Assembly (NCBI GenBank): GCA_004026145.2
Contig: CP034976.1
Coordinates: forward strand, 15,085,482-15,149,481
Direction: 5' to 3'
Origin: Takifugu bimaculatus
Lineage: Eukaryota > Chordata > Actinopteri > Tetraodontiformes > Tetraodontidae
Length of the DNA: 64,000 nucleotides
A program made the position numbers and the translations under genes. The notes below the pieces were generated by a model. It did no database searches and had not been told where the DNA came from. It saw only the letters and a list, made by a program, of their open reading frames with translations. Below, piece by piece: positions 38,604 through 49,830 of this stretch; the stretch's first letter is position 1; each line of letters begins with the position of its first letter.

Positions 38604-40707
38604 CTTCAGATACGATGACACAACAGAAAAAATAATGTTAGCTTTGGAACAAATGCTCAGACAGACTGCAGATTTTCTTATCTGAAAAAACTGTCAACCT
38701 GTTTCATAATCAGCCTAATACGGTCGGCCTATTTGTACATCTGGATCAAAATCATGCAAGTGGATTTAACCTCAGTGTGGTCTTAGTACGGTATATAAAT
38801 AAAGTGATGGACTGGGAAAGGTGAAACATTTTGGACTTGATGAGTAGAGATTGTTTTAGGACAACAGAAACCGTCACATTATTTGCAAATTTTAAAAAAG
38901 CATACACGTCAGAGTGGATGTTTCATGGTAGCTTTGTTTCTAGAGCCTAGTTTCATGAAACCACTCATTCAATCAACAACCAGAATTCAAAAGGCAGCAA
39001 ATGAACTAAGTCAGCACGGATTATGCTCACAAGGTCAGTGCTCACAATATAAGGAACAACTTGAGTATTAAACACCAAACCATGTCTAAGAAGGGGCCTG
39101 AGAAGCACCCAAACCTGAGGCTTTGTTAATAAATGACCTTGGCTCTGGTCCCAGCATTTGGGCTTGTTTCTGTTCAGTAAAGGTTCTGTTAGGCTACATT
39201 CCCAGCTCATAGGTGGGCTAGCCAACAGGCCATTTAGCTTGCTGGCCAACCATTTCAGACCATATCAGGTTTACTTGGCATTGCCGTGTCCAATCTAATC
39301 TCATGCCAGTGCTGAAACCAGTGTCAAAATACACATGGTTCACTTAGGGCAGATACACAGATGTGATTATCGAACACAAAATAGGTGAAAAGTTGCAAAA
39401 AAAAAAAAAAAAGGAGATTCGTATGCCAACATACACATGCAACTTTTTTTTTTATAGATTTATGCATGTATAGGCATATAAGCATTCTATAGATCAATTA
39501 GAAATAACTGCTGCAACACACTACATCCCTCATCTCTGACACGAATAATATCAACATATTTTCACTAATTTAAGTATTATAAGGGGAATACTTACAGGAA
39601 CACTTCCTAATTTGTTGTTGCTTTTGCACTGCAAAAATGGTCAGAGTTGATGCTAAACTGACTATACAGTTTTTGTTAGTCACTGTGACTACCCACCCAT
39701 CCATTGTCACATTCAACTGGTGGTGGTGGGTTAATATTTACACAGTGAAGATGCAGGACTGGGTGCGATTATAGGTTCCATGTCTTGATCAAAGACATGT
39801 AGACTCTTCTATCACTGAACACAGACAGAGCCACTACCTGAACCACAGCCCACCCTTTAAAATCATTTAAGGGTTGAAGAACCTTGAAGCGCCACTGAAT
39901 CTCACATGTTATTTCAACACACATCTGTGATAGCTTCCTTGGTAAAGAATGTTCCCCCCCACCCTCTTCTTTCCTGTAAAAGCTCGAAATCATAGACACA
40001 TAAAAAAATCAGAAAAGTACACACTTGTCTACTATGCTTGAGTCAAGCGTCTGTAGTAATTACACCACCATCTATTATCTGTTACAGATGCTGAAACAAC
40101 CGAAACTCAGGGATGTTATCATTTCGCAAAAACAATTATTCCTACAGATACAGTATTACACATGCACACATTCCGTCTCCTTTCACAACATCCCAGAGAT
40201 GAGCTCATGAATAGCTGCGCAGGGATGATCACTAACAAAGGTGTTTGGCTCGTCCTCCTTCACGAGGTCCAAAAGGTCACTACTTTCATGTACAGCTGTG
40301 TGTTGAAAGATGGGTTGTGCAAAGAAATAACAATGTGATGAGGATATTGTCAAGTGCAAGATGTTGCAGTTTCAGCACACTGGAAGAACGGCACAAAACA
40401 CAAGATAACAGAAGAGTAACAAGCATAGTACAACTCTGCAATGTGTGGTAACTTTGGGGCCAGAAACGTTAAACACAACTACCGTAACAACGTTCATCGG
40501 ATGCACCATTTAGCAGGTCTGTCTCTCTGTGTAGAAGTGTTCTAAATATTGTTGTTTCCTAATACACAACTGAGAATTTTGTCATTAATTTTAGCATCAG
40601 TCTTCAGGACTACTGATATATCAGCGACAGCTGCAATTCATGCTGACAGAGAACAGTAAAGAGGCCCAAATCCATGTTTGACACCATTAATGTTTCAAAT
40701 ATCAGAC
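38604..40707 (-). other. vps13b intron E10-E11 (2,104 nt)
   Basis: Contains a plus-strand A run at 39397-39412 and a T run near 39444. Otherwise unique sequence without recognised exons. Confidence 0.85.
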
Positions 40708-40890
40708 CTTGATGTGGTTTACAGTAGGGCTCGTATTCATGGTCCATTGCACATGAAACCATCTTGAGGATGCGGTGGACAGCACTGCTGTGGAGCCTGA
40801 CATCCAGCGGTCCTACCACCAGTCTCTTTACCGAAGTCTCATGAACAGTAGAAAGAGGCTCCTCCACACCCCCTGAGAAGTCCGGAGAGT
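40708..40890 (-). CDS. vps13b: vps13b exon E10
   Basis: 183 nt, phase 1 to 1. After completing Asp it reads SPDFSGGVEEPLSTVHE, a variable linker shorter than in human, then SVKRLVVGPLDVRLHSSAV, HRILKMVSCAMDHEYEPY and CKPHQ. The VGPLD.RL.SSAVHRILKM block is diagnostic for VPS13B. Acceptor CTGGCTGCAG. The donor CAAG/GTCTGA departs from consensus at +3 and +4, but phase and the next exon fit only here. It is symmetric, so skipping would preserve frame. Confidence 0.93.
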
Positions 40891-41433
40891 CTGCAGCCAG
40901 AAGAGGAAATTCAAAATTAAAGTCCACAATAAAGAAAAGCGCACAACACAAACTGACTTCTCAATCAACCAGTTAATATTATGCATTTCTACAGTTAAAT
41001 CTGATAATTGAGGTTGTTTTGCACCATTTGTCGTATATATTTTCGACAGGTTCAAAGGCATATTTTAGCTCATAATTAGGTTCCCGATTCTCTTCAACTC
41101 TTCACAAGAATGAGCACAAATGAGCTCAAATAGCCAGGAACCACTGGAATGATGAATATTCCAAATGTCTCTTACTCTCACACAGCTGTCCCTTCATTCA
41201 CTGCAGCCCCCTGTAACAGAGGTCCACTTAAAAGAGTCAGCTCCCCAGCAATAAAAAAAGAAGAGATTAAAAATAAAAGACGGGAGTGGATGAATAGCAG
41301 TGAGGGAGGAAAAGGACAAAGGGTCACAAACTCTTCTTATTCCCAGTGTTCCACTGCTGCAAACATTCTAACAACCTAAAGAGCTGAGCATATGAATTCA
41401 AATTATTTTGGCCAAAAAAGCGTCGAAGTTTGA

Positions 41434-41447
41434 GGGGGGGGGGGGGG
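41434..41447. repeat. G14 homopolymer
   Basis: Fourteen G in a row on the plus strand, in intron E9-E10. Confidence 0.95.
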
Positions 41448-42251
41448 CGTGAACCTCCAACTGAAGCCAGGAGATTTATAAAAGGCAATGAACAATGCCA
41501 CTTCCCTTTCCCTTCTTCAGTGACATTTGGCAGCGCTGGATTAGGCCTAATATCAACCATATGGCTGCAGTTACAATGGCCAGTGGAATGATGAGGACGA
41601 TGAAATTATCCAGGATTTAGACGATTTAAAAGTGTCTCCATTTCCCAAGATTAAAAACAAAGTTTTTAATCTGCAGCATTACTCTAATGTGAAGTCAATG
41701 GCGAGTGTGACCTGGGTTGGTTAGTATTTCGGTTGACTCAGAGTTTATGTCAGTCCCATGGCAATGGAATCTAATTTGTTTGGTTGACATTAGATCTGAT
41801 CCATGTCCGAAAAGAGAAAAAACACTGACAGAAGAGAAGCATTCCAACTGGCAATTGGAAGTACAAATCGTCCAGCAGGGGGAAAAAAGAATGACAGTTA
41901 TCCTGCTGTCCGAAATTACTCTGACAGCTCAGAATGACAATATCAGCGGGGTTTTTTATCTGGATTTTTATCTTTAGCTGACAGCAAAGGAAGCAGAAAT
42001 CTGGTCAGAAAGACATTGAGTGGTTTAGAATAAACATAAAAATGAGGAAGGCTGGTAAAGCAACACATGGCCCGTTTTCACTGGCATTTTTGGGCCTCGG
42101 TGAGCCAAAACATGATGCCGTCATTTACATTTCCATTAGCAGTTCAAGCGTGCCAAGCCAAACCAGAGATGAACTATCTCCAGAACGGGACCCGTCACAG
42201 AAGGCAGGTCTCCAAACAGTTTGTGGCAATGTCCCGCTGACCACAACCAAA

Positions 42252-42280
42252 CCCCCACCCCCACCATCACCCCCACCCCC
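42252..42280 (-). other. Potential G-quadruplex in vps13b intron RNA
   Basis: Four C5 runs at 42252-42256, 42258-42262, 42270-42274 and 42276-42280 become four G5 runs on the transcribed strand, with loops of 1, 7 and 1 bases. Confidence 0.7.
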
Positions 42281-43255
42281 TAACAAGTGTGTGTTGTAAT
42301 GCAATTGCTTTGCAGATCACTGAAGAGAGAAATGTTTGTAGTAGTCTGTAGCTTCTGTAGTTGGAAGGTTAGTTTGTCTCCTTGTTATTGTCAAATATCT
42401 GTTTTATTTCACAGCTCATTGGGCTGTTACAGTACAGGCACTCTGGTGGCAAAGACTTCCTGGTTGTTTTCAAATGAATGCCTCTGTAATAAAGTAGAGA
42501 ATGAACTTTTCTCTTGAGCTATGATAGGACTGGGCTTTTAAATGCACAAAATAAGACAATGCTCGTGTGACTATTTAGTAATGAACTAGAGCTAATGTGT
42601 TCGTTCAGCTTTCGCAGAAGGAAAAAAAGCTTCTCTCGTGTCTGGCTTGTTCATGGAGTAAATCAAATCTATTTAGTGATTTGTTTTAAGAAATAAATGT
42701 AGATAAAAGGTAAAAGAATAATTGTGTTGATCTTGTGAATTCCAATCAGGTTACACACAGTGTTCAAATAAAAAGCCTGTCAACCATGAATAGACCTTCC
42801 TGAGTGTTGCAGCTAAGGAATGAGAAATGCTGCCAGTCTTAAGGCCTTGCCAGGAAGAGTGACACCTAATTAGGCAAAGGGAGCCTATTCACTTTCTTAA
42901 CAGCTTACAGGTACAGAGCATGGGGACACAATGTTTCAACAAGCAGTGGGGAGAAAGAAACTCAAATATGCATCAGTGCAGACTAAACACTTCTGACAGT
43001 TGCCCTCCAGGTAAGTTTAGGGTGAGAGTAAGGACAAGAAGGGTCAGGGACCAGGTGGCTGGGACTCAAACAAGACAACCTTTTTCTCCAACACTCCAGG
43101 GGGCTTGTTTGACAGAGAAGAGGGGGAAAGACAGAGGAAGAAGGAGAGGCTTCAAAACAGACAGAAGAAAGAGCAAAGCAGAGCGGCAAGGAAGATCAGA
43201 AAAGGTGGCAAGGCTTGCAAACAAACCTGGTGAGGGGAAAGGAATCAGACAATAC

Positions 43256-43343
43256 CTCTGCCACTGCTGTTCTCCATTGTGTAGAGATAATCCATGTAGA
43301 AAGCACCAAAGCGTTGCATGCCTGCTATCTCCGTGTAGGTCTC
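43256..43343 (-). CDS. vps13b: vps13b exon E9
   Basis: 88 nt, 29 codons plus one base, phase 0 to 1: ETYTEIAGMQRFGAFYMDYL followed by YTMENSSGR. Human VPS13B has the same sequence except for conservative changes at the end. Acceptor TTTGACAG, donor GAG/GTATTG. On the opposite strand a 161-codon open frame runs across this exon, which is only an antisense shadow. The last residues start a poorly conserved linker that continues in E10. Confidence 0.95.
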
Positions 43344-45201
43344 CTGTCAAACAAAGTGGAGTCAGTAAACACAGCAGTCAGGGAGCAAACATGCCGATAG
43401 CATAGAGTGGCAGTGACTGGGGTCATGGTGGATGTGGCAAAGGGGGTCAAATCACAGATAAATGCAATCTTTTGATAAATTGAATTGTCTATTAATTGGG
43501 CTACGGGTTTTATCTTTTATATTTGGAACAATTTACAAAAAAATGACATTAGCGGGATACGATTATCTAACATTTTTAGTAAATTATAATTCAAAGAGAT
43601 GCACGAGGGACCAATTTACTGAAAATCAACATCAGTCTTTATGTGGTGATAAGCCATTAATAAATGTCAATGACTGTTTTATCATTCAATTTGTTTTTAC
43701 TGTGCACTAATATGAATAATTATATGTACACGGACATATTTTGATTATTAAAGCCCTAATCACTGAAACTTCTTCTGTTTGTGACATGTTAATTAAAATA
43801 ATTTTGTTGAGGGCTGTGGATTAAGTACTTATTTTTGTTCCACCTCATTGTGAGTGTTTTGTTATACCATAACTTGTCATCATTTATTAGTCTGTGGGTC
43901 AACAGCTATTGACCCTGTCCTAGACAATAATTGAAAGTTATACTTCTACTGCACATCAAACCACTGGTAAACAGACATAATGATTGAGCGGGCAAGAAAC
44001 GGAGAGCGAGAGAATCACACACACACACACTCACACACACACACTTAACACCCCCACCTGGGACTTGCCCACTAGTTCTCTAAACAAAGATTTCAATAGG
44101 GCCTTATCAGAGAGGCAGGTTAATGAGTAATATTTATTCAGGACCACTAATGGCACTGGCATGCTTTTGGATCAAAGCTATTGGCTGGTTTCAAAACCAC
44201 TAATGAATTAACACTTAAAACCTTTGACTCTTAGGATTTTCAAGTACAAATAGTTGGAAGAATAGATGTCCAAACAATTGCTCCATGGAGGGTCATGAAC
44301 ATTTTTGAGCAGAGTCAACACTCCAGCTCCGATGGGTGATGGGGGCGGAGAGTTGTCAGGATTAAAGGCTTTAACACTACAACGTAGATAGTAGAGAGCA
44401 TTCCTTTACCGCGGAAAGCAGCTGAGAGAAGGCAAAAATGATCCAACTGCACTGCATTACATTAAAATGACTGAAAGACGAAACAGAATTGTAGAACACG
44501 ACTGCCTGACATGAACTGCCGCATTTAAATGTAAATCACTCAGAATTAATGTGCTTGTTTTTCACTTAAATTACATCAACAGCAAAATATTTGAAAAGAA
44601 AAAACTCAGTAATGAGTCACAGGTCTTCAGTGAACCCATTATTATTCAGAAAATAAAGAAACATATGTCTTAATAACATGTCTTTGTAGACCGCGTGATT
44701 TCTTTTCTTCTTTCAACGGCCAAATGAACTGGCCACAAATTTTGTTGAGTAAGGACTATGTCAATGGCAGGTGCCATGAAAGAATAGTAATTTCATAAAG
44801 CTTTTTCTCAGAGAACTGCTTTTGGTTGAAAAACAACAGCCAGTTGCTGTGAAGGCCTGTTGGCCCAGCTGTGAGGTGCGTGTCGAGCTGGTTGTTGGCC
44901 TGACTTGGAACTGACGGACTAATTTTTGCCATATGGTTTCGGCTCAGCTATCAGTTCTGTGGGTGCCCTTCAGATGTTTAGTGGTTAGCCTTCGGAGTAA
45001 AAAAAAAATCACTTGATTGTGAGTCTACGGAATATGTCACAACTAACGTGTTTAGCTGGCTGGAGTCACTGTAAGTGATGCAGTGGCAAGACGGAGTAAC
45101 TCAGTTTGAATTGCAGTGACCTTCTCTCCATGCCCAGCCTGGCTGGGAGTAAGATTTTGCAGGAAGTGCGGGAATATCCAGAGTCATGTCCACTGACTGA
45201 C
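43344..45201 (-). other. vps13b intron E8-E9 (1,858 nt)
   Basis: Contains an interrupted CA microsatellite at 44016-44045. The segment 43450-43900 is strongly AT-rich. No exon found. Confidence 0.85.
44016..44045. repeat. Interrupted (AC)n microsatellite
   Basis: Two CA runs separated by a single T, in intron E8-E9. Confidence 0.9.
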
Positions 45202-45339
45202 CTTGTGGGTAGCTGCATCCAGGATAAATTCAGCCCTAACGCCGTTATTCTCCGGACTCCGGTAGTCAAACAGAGAGTTGGTAAGGTAGGTCATTCCTTT
45301 GTTACTTAGAGTGTCGCCACAGCTGAAGAATACGGCGTC
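45202..45339 (-). CDS. vps13b: vps13b exon E8
   Basis: 138 nt, 46 codons, phase 0 to 0: DAVFFSCGDTLSNKGMTYLT then NSLFDYRSPENNGVRAEF and ILDAATHK. The block LTNSLFDYRSPENNG is the same as in human VPS13B. Acceptor TTCTGTAG; the donor is AAG/GTCAGT, with C at +3 instead of the usual purine. The encoded strand-turn pattern continues the repeating-beta-groove region. Confidence 0.95.
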
Positions 45340-45453
45340 CTACAGAATTGTAGAAAAAAGAGAGAAGCATAAGAGAAAGCACAAAAAGAGTGGTGAATGC
45401 TTAACTGTTCAATAAATCTGAACATTTCTTCCATTAGCAACAGACGTTTTTAC

Positions 45454-45576
45454 CTTGTCGGTGCGATGCATGTTTTCTTCAAAGTCCCGTACTCCCATGA
45501 TGGTTTTCAGGCAAAGGGCCCGGCAACCCACAAATCCAACCTGGCAATCAAAGAACGGCTCCCCCATCATCAGCAC
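45454..45576 (-). CDS. vps13b: vps13b exon E7
   Basis: 123 nt, 41 codons, phase 0 to 0: VLMMGEPFFDCQVGFVGCRA followed by LCLKTIMGVRDFEENM and HRTDK. The residues match human VPS13B almost one for one, with the Cys pair in FFDCQ and VGCRA retained. Acceptor TATATTTAG, donor AAG/GTAAAA. It is separated from E8 by the shortest intron in the window, 114 nt. Being symmetric, it could be skipped in frame. Confidence 0.96.
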
Positions 45577-47360
45577 CTAAATATAAAGGAAAAAGTTAAC
45601 AATTTCATATCCTAAATTTAATGACCCTAACAAGAACAACAATGTAGAGTAAACACTGGATAAAATTATGTTCTTTCCCACCATTTAGGAAAGTATGGAA
45701 TTCTACCTTAGAATAATAACAACCATTCAGTAAATTAAACCGAGGGCAATCTAATTGATGGGAAAAAAATGGAAGAAATTTGACTGGCACTTAAAAATGT
45801 AAAGCGAGTTCAAACTATGCCAGCATAAGCATAATCTCTGCTCCAAGGAAAACAGCTTGGATGTAAGGTTTCTTAAATTAGTAAACAAGGGCCCAATAAA
45901 ACCACAGCAGGGCAATAATGTATTTGACCATATTACTTTTTAACATTGCAGTAAAACATACACTCAGAAATTAATGACAGGTCACATCCTGTGTCATTGT
46001 GGATGGATCACAGCCGTCTGCTGGATGACCTGACTGTGGCTGCAGTGGTTTGTGGTGCTGGGTTGAGGGACTCGCTTCAAAAAGGATGAGGGTCAGACAG
46101 CTTCCTTTTACCCTCGAAAGGTGCGTATGTGTGGTTAACAGTCCTCCAGCCCCTGTAACCAGCAAGGTGCGGCCCACTCTTACCCAGTGCGCCGTTAATT
46201 CGGCGAGCAGACAACTAAACAGGGGGCAGTCCAATAAAACTTTACATTTCACCACACAATAATTACAAGGCCCAGTATTCCTTGTTTTACTAGTCATCCT
46301 GTTGCCTTTCAACACTTTCACTTCTGGTCCCAGTTCAGGCTTCTTTTTCCAGCAGAAAGAAAGTAAAAGCATAAATTACAGAAATTGGAATTGGAAATCT
46401 CAGAATTCTCACATCTGGTCAAAAACTCAGGAAGAGAAAACTCCTTTCCTTCGCCAACCAGGTAATCAGAGAAAAAGGTTTAAATGTATTCTACAAGCCA
46501 ACGGTCAAATACGGAAACGATCAGACAGAAATTCCATGCTGCGCTCACAATAGGATGTGGATTAGTGACCTGGGCTGGCATTTATTCAAATATAATTTAA
46601 AAAGGAGTTAAGAAGGATCTCTGGAGCACAAAAGAAAAACAAGGTTCTTTATCGGTCTGTTCTAGCCATGAGGCAAGACAAGGTTTAGTTGTTATGTTTA
46701 TTTAGGTGTTGTCTGTTATTTTTAGTGTAACTATGCTGCTGCTGTCTTGGCCAGATCTCCTGATTAAATAAAGGCCTTGTATGAAATGACAAAAAAGAAA
46801 TGTTAAGACACTGATAGTGATCATATTTTTAATATAAATTAAACTTAGAGGATGGAAATTATGATCCAACAGCCATACCAGGAAAACATTAAAATAATTA
46901 TAATAAAATGCAACAATAATACATGTAATCCCCCATGTTTGAATAGGTATTATCAATAATTACGCTGGGTATTATTTTAAAAATATACACAAATATGCAC
47001 GTGAAAACTACAGGTCTGTTTAGTTAGCAACTACTAATCTAAACAGGTGATTATGGACACAACCGTCGAGGGAGACACCTGTAAACAGGTTTTAGTTATG
47101 ACCGTACTGGTCTTAATGATGACAATGATTACAGTATCTTGTTTGTTTTGTTGTTGATCTGGGGCTGCTGCTTAGCTTCCTGCTAAACTTGAACAAATGG
47201 TAATGGGTATATTACACAATTTATTTCAAGCACACGCATATTGATGAAGGATAAAATAAAGAAGTTGTTGTAAAAAAAAAATAAGGTAAGATAAATCCTG
47301 TTCTATCTTTAAGCAACATTCTTATTTTTGCAGGTCTGAAGTTGCACCAGGGGGTTTTAC
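45577..47360 (-). other. vps13b intron E6-E7 (1,784 nt)
   Basis: No exon or recognised repeat. A 133-codon minus-strand open frame at 45971-46372 has no family resemblance and is taken as chance. Confidence 0.8.
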
Positions 47361-47456
47361 CTCGATCGTGATTCCCTCTTGTTCCAACGACAAAACCTCT
47401 CTAGATTTGACTTTTTGAGGACTGTAGTAGCTGCTCTCTGACTGGGTCTCTGTCAG
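47361..47456 (-). CDS. vps13b: vps13b exon E6
   Basis: 96 nt, phase 0 to 0, encoding LTETQSESSYYSPQKVKS then REVLSLEQEGITIE. Human VPS13B has the matching ESSYYSPQKVKSKEVL block. I placed the start at the acceptor TTGTTTCAG/CTG because it joins the previous TFK directly to LTE as in human. A second good acceptor, CTCCCTCAG/CTC, sits 12 nt upstream and would add Leu-Leu-Phe-Gln in frame (start 47468). Donor GAG/GTAAAA. The conserved YYSPQK stretch is likely a surface loop. Confidence 0.92.
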
Positions 47457-49564
47457 CTGAAACAAGAGCTGAGGGAGAGAATCAGCTTCAATGAACCAAA
47501 AAGCCAGACCATGAACTTCACGAGTTAAACATTTTTCTTAAATGCTAAATGTTGCTGACTGCATGAACAGATGCATCAGAATAAACAAGAACAATCGCAG
47601 GGAGTAAAGTTCACAAGGTCTGGTAAAGACGCATTTAATACATTAAACAGTTAGGTCTACTGGTAGGACAGTATTTCCTTATACAAGGTTCTTCTTTTAT
47701 TCATGAAACCATTGGAAATCCACCCTTCTTTATGACCTTTCAGAAGTGCAGAGAGAAAGACTGGGTTTGCCCTCCAACGTGAGAACTCCCTCTGAGCAAC
47801 AGAAGCAACAAAGTGCAGAAGTTCCCCAGTGTGCAAACTGTCATCCAGAATACAGAGCAGCAGATTAGTTAATAAAACTAATTGTCGGGGTGAGAGAGGT
47901 GCAGTGCGGCGATGCTTCTGTAGTTGGCCAGTCTATAAACTGTGGGTGTAGTTCAAAATTGTGCAGACTTTAACCCAGTCAACTTTAACACAGGAAGCAG
48001 GTGCAGAGCAAGAAGCAGCTGTGCCTTATTATCCCCACTGATGGGACAGACTCTCTCACACTCCTTTCCCCCCGTCTCAATTCTGATGGTTTAATCACGT
48101 GCGGTGACCACCACGCCCCAAACCTCAGGATCACGGGTGCAGCAGTGCAATGTCAGTGCACGGTGACGCTGACATAAATGAGACAAGCATGATGAATGTT
48201 TATATAACAAGAACGTCCAGTGTTTTATTACTGCCTAAATTTGACTGTTGGGGCTTTGTTGACTGTATTTTGGCCTGAAGCAACACAACTAAGGGAGGGC
48301 AATGGTACTGGAACACAGCACTGCTGCTGCCACTACACCACATTTTCTTTATTATATCCCACAAAAAGTATTTCAGAGGCCAACACAAATGAAATTACTC
48401 TTTATGGGGCTTCTTGGAAATGTTAAAATATTAGATTTGAATATGGAAGCACTTTGTCCCTGCATTTCAACAAAGTGCAAAGATCAAACGAGCATGATGT
48501 AAAACCTGAAAAAGACTCGAGTAAAATTGCTGTTGCAATAAGCGAAAACACCAAAAATACACACAGAATGGTTTGTGAAAAGAATAATTATCTGGCATGC
48601 GATGAGAGCTCAGTATGTGTGCAACTGTGAAGAGGGGAATAAATGGTCAGTGCTTAACTATGCATTATGTGTGCAAAAGTCATTAAAGTCTTCTGCCAAT
48701 TTCACTGATCAAACAGATCTGTGGAGTAATGGGTCAGCAATCTAAAAATACCTCTCTGATTTCACGTACATGTCAAAGTCAGGTTCAGGCAGTGGCTGTT
48801 CAAAGACATGAAATTCCCTCCTACTAAATACTTCCTTCTAGGAAAGAGAGGAGAATGTTTTTTTAAAAAAAACATCCATTCAGCTGTCTGCAATTACTCC
48901 AGAGGAGAGGCAATTAATTGATTAAAAGAACTCAAACAATACAGGGACAATTTAAACATTATTAGAAAAGCACTAAAGTCTGTTTGGCCTGAGACGTACC
49001 TCCACACACGTACACACACATGTACAAGCACGTATACACACTAGTAGTAATGTGAGCTGTAGTACCTCAACCTAAAGAGGAAATGTAGATGAATTCCAAC
49101 TATTTGGAGTGAGCAGGCAGGATTAAAGTTTGGGATCCATTCCTGAATAGTCATCATACCATGTATAATGTTTAAAACATTAACGTGACCCGAGACACCA
49201 GTTAGCGGTTACGCTTCCCTCCACAGTACCGCACACAGAGACAAAGAGGAATTGAACTTCCTGAGGATCAAGCTGTTTTTATGACTCAAACTGAATACAC
49301 TGTTATTGTATCTAGGAAAAAAAAGAATGTTAGTTTTAAACTGACAATATCTAAAGTCGGGACATTTGATATTAATCACTACAGTATGTGCAGAATTTCA
49401 GCACATTTTTACTGAATTCTTATCTTTACCCACAAAAACCTTATATGCCCGTAAGAAAAACCTTAATTAAACGCAGGTGTGCAAATATTTTAGCATGAAT
49501 GTCATACCTAGAAATATTCCATTCAAATTAGATGTGAAATGGTCACTTGGTAAAGTTGATTTAC
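47457..49564 (-). other. vps13b intron E5-E6 (2,108 nt)
   Basis: No exon seen. A second acceptor for E6 lies at 47469-47470. Short CA-rich patches near 49003-49042. Confidence 0.85.
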
Positions 49565-49830
49565 CTTGAATGTGACTGAAGCTTTGGTGCAGTAGAAGCC
49601 AATGGACACAATGGGATCTTTTAGGGTTTGTTGTTGCGGGTTGCTGGGGATGCCCCCCGACTCTCGAAGCTGGTAAACACCGTCCTCGTTTTCCTCTTCA
49701 GTGTTTATGATGGCTGGGACAAACGACCAAGCCCAGGACACCCATCCCTCGTCTGTCTCCTCGGACAAGGTGCATTGGTCCGGACTGGAAAACTGGCTCA
49801 TTCCCTGGCCTTCCATGTCCACATCCATCC
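49565..49830 (-). CDS. vps13b: vps13b exon E5 (contains WVSWAWSF motif)
   Basis: 266 nt, the largest exon here. It begins with a split Gly then MDVDMEGQGMSQF, an acidic Ser-rich linker (TLSEETDE), then GWVSWAWSFVPAI. After a second acidic stretch (TEEENEDG) it ends TLKDPIVSIGFYCTK and SVTFK. The Trp-rich WVSWAWSF block is highly conserved in VPS13B and corresponds to the W-containing motif shared across VPS13 proteins. The acceptor lies after a T-rich tract ending ACCTTTAG; the donor is AAG/GTAAAT. Exit phase is 0. The acidic linkers on both sides of the motif are much less conserved than the rest. Confidence 0.96.

Larger units (their letters stand above)
40891..43255 (-). other. vps13b intron E9-E10 (2,365 nt)
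   Basis: Contains a 14-base G run at 41434-41447 (plus) and a C5-run cluster at 42252-42280 that is G-rich on the transcribed RNA. A purine-rich tract lies near 43100-43210. No exon found. Confidence 0.85.

Noticed and set aside
42920..43405. Plus-strand open frame of 161 codons across E9
   Set aside because: It is antisense to a secure vps13b exon, rich in Arg/Lys from a purine tract, and resembles no known protein.
45971..46372. Minus-strand open frame of 133 codons in intron E6-E7
   Set aside because: No similarity to VPS13B or any known family; flanking splice signals do not fit the phase of E6 and E7.
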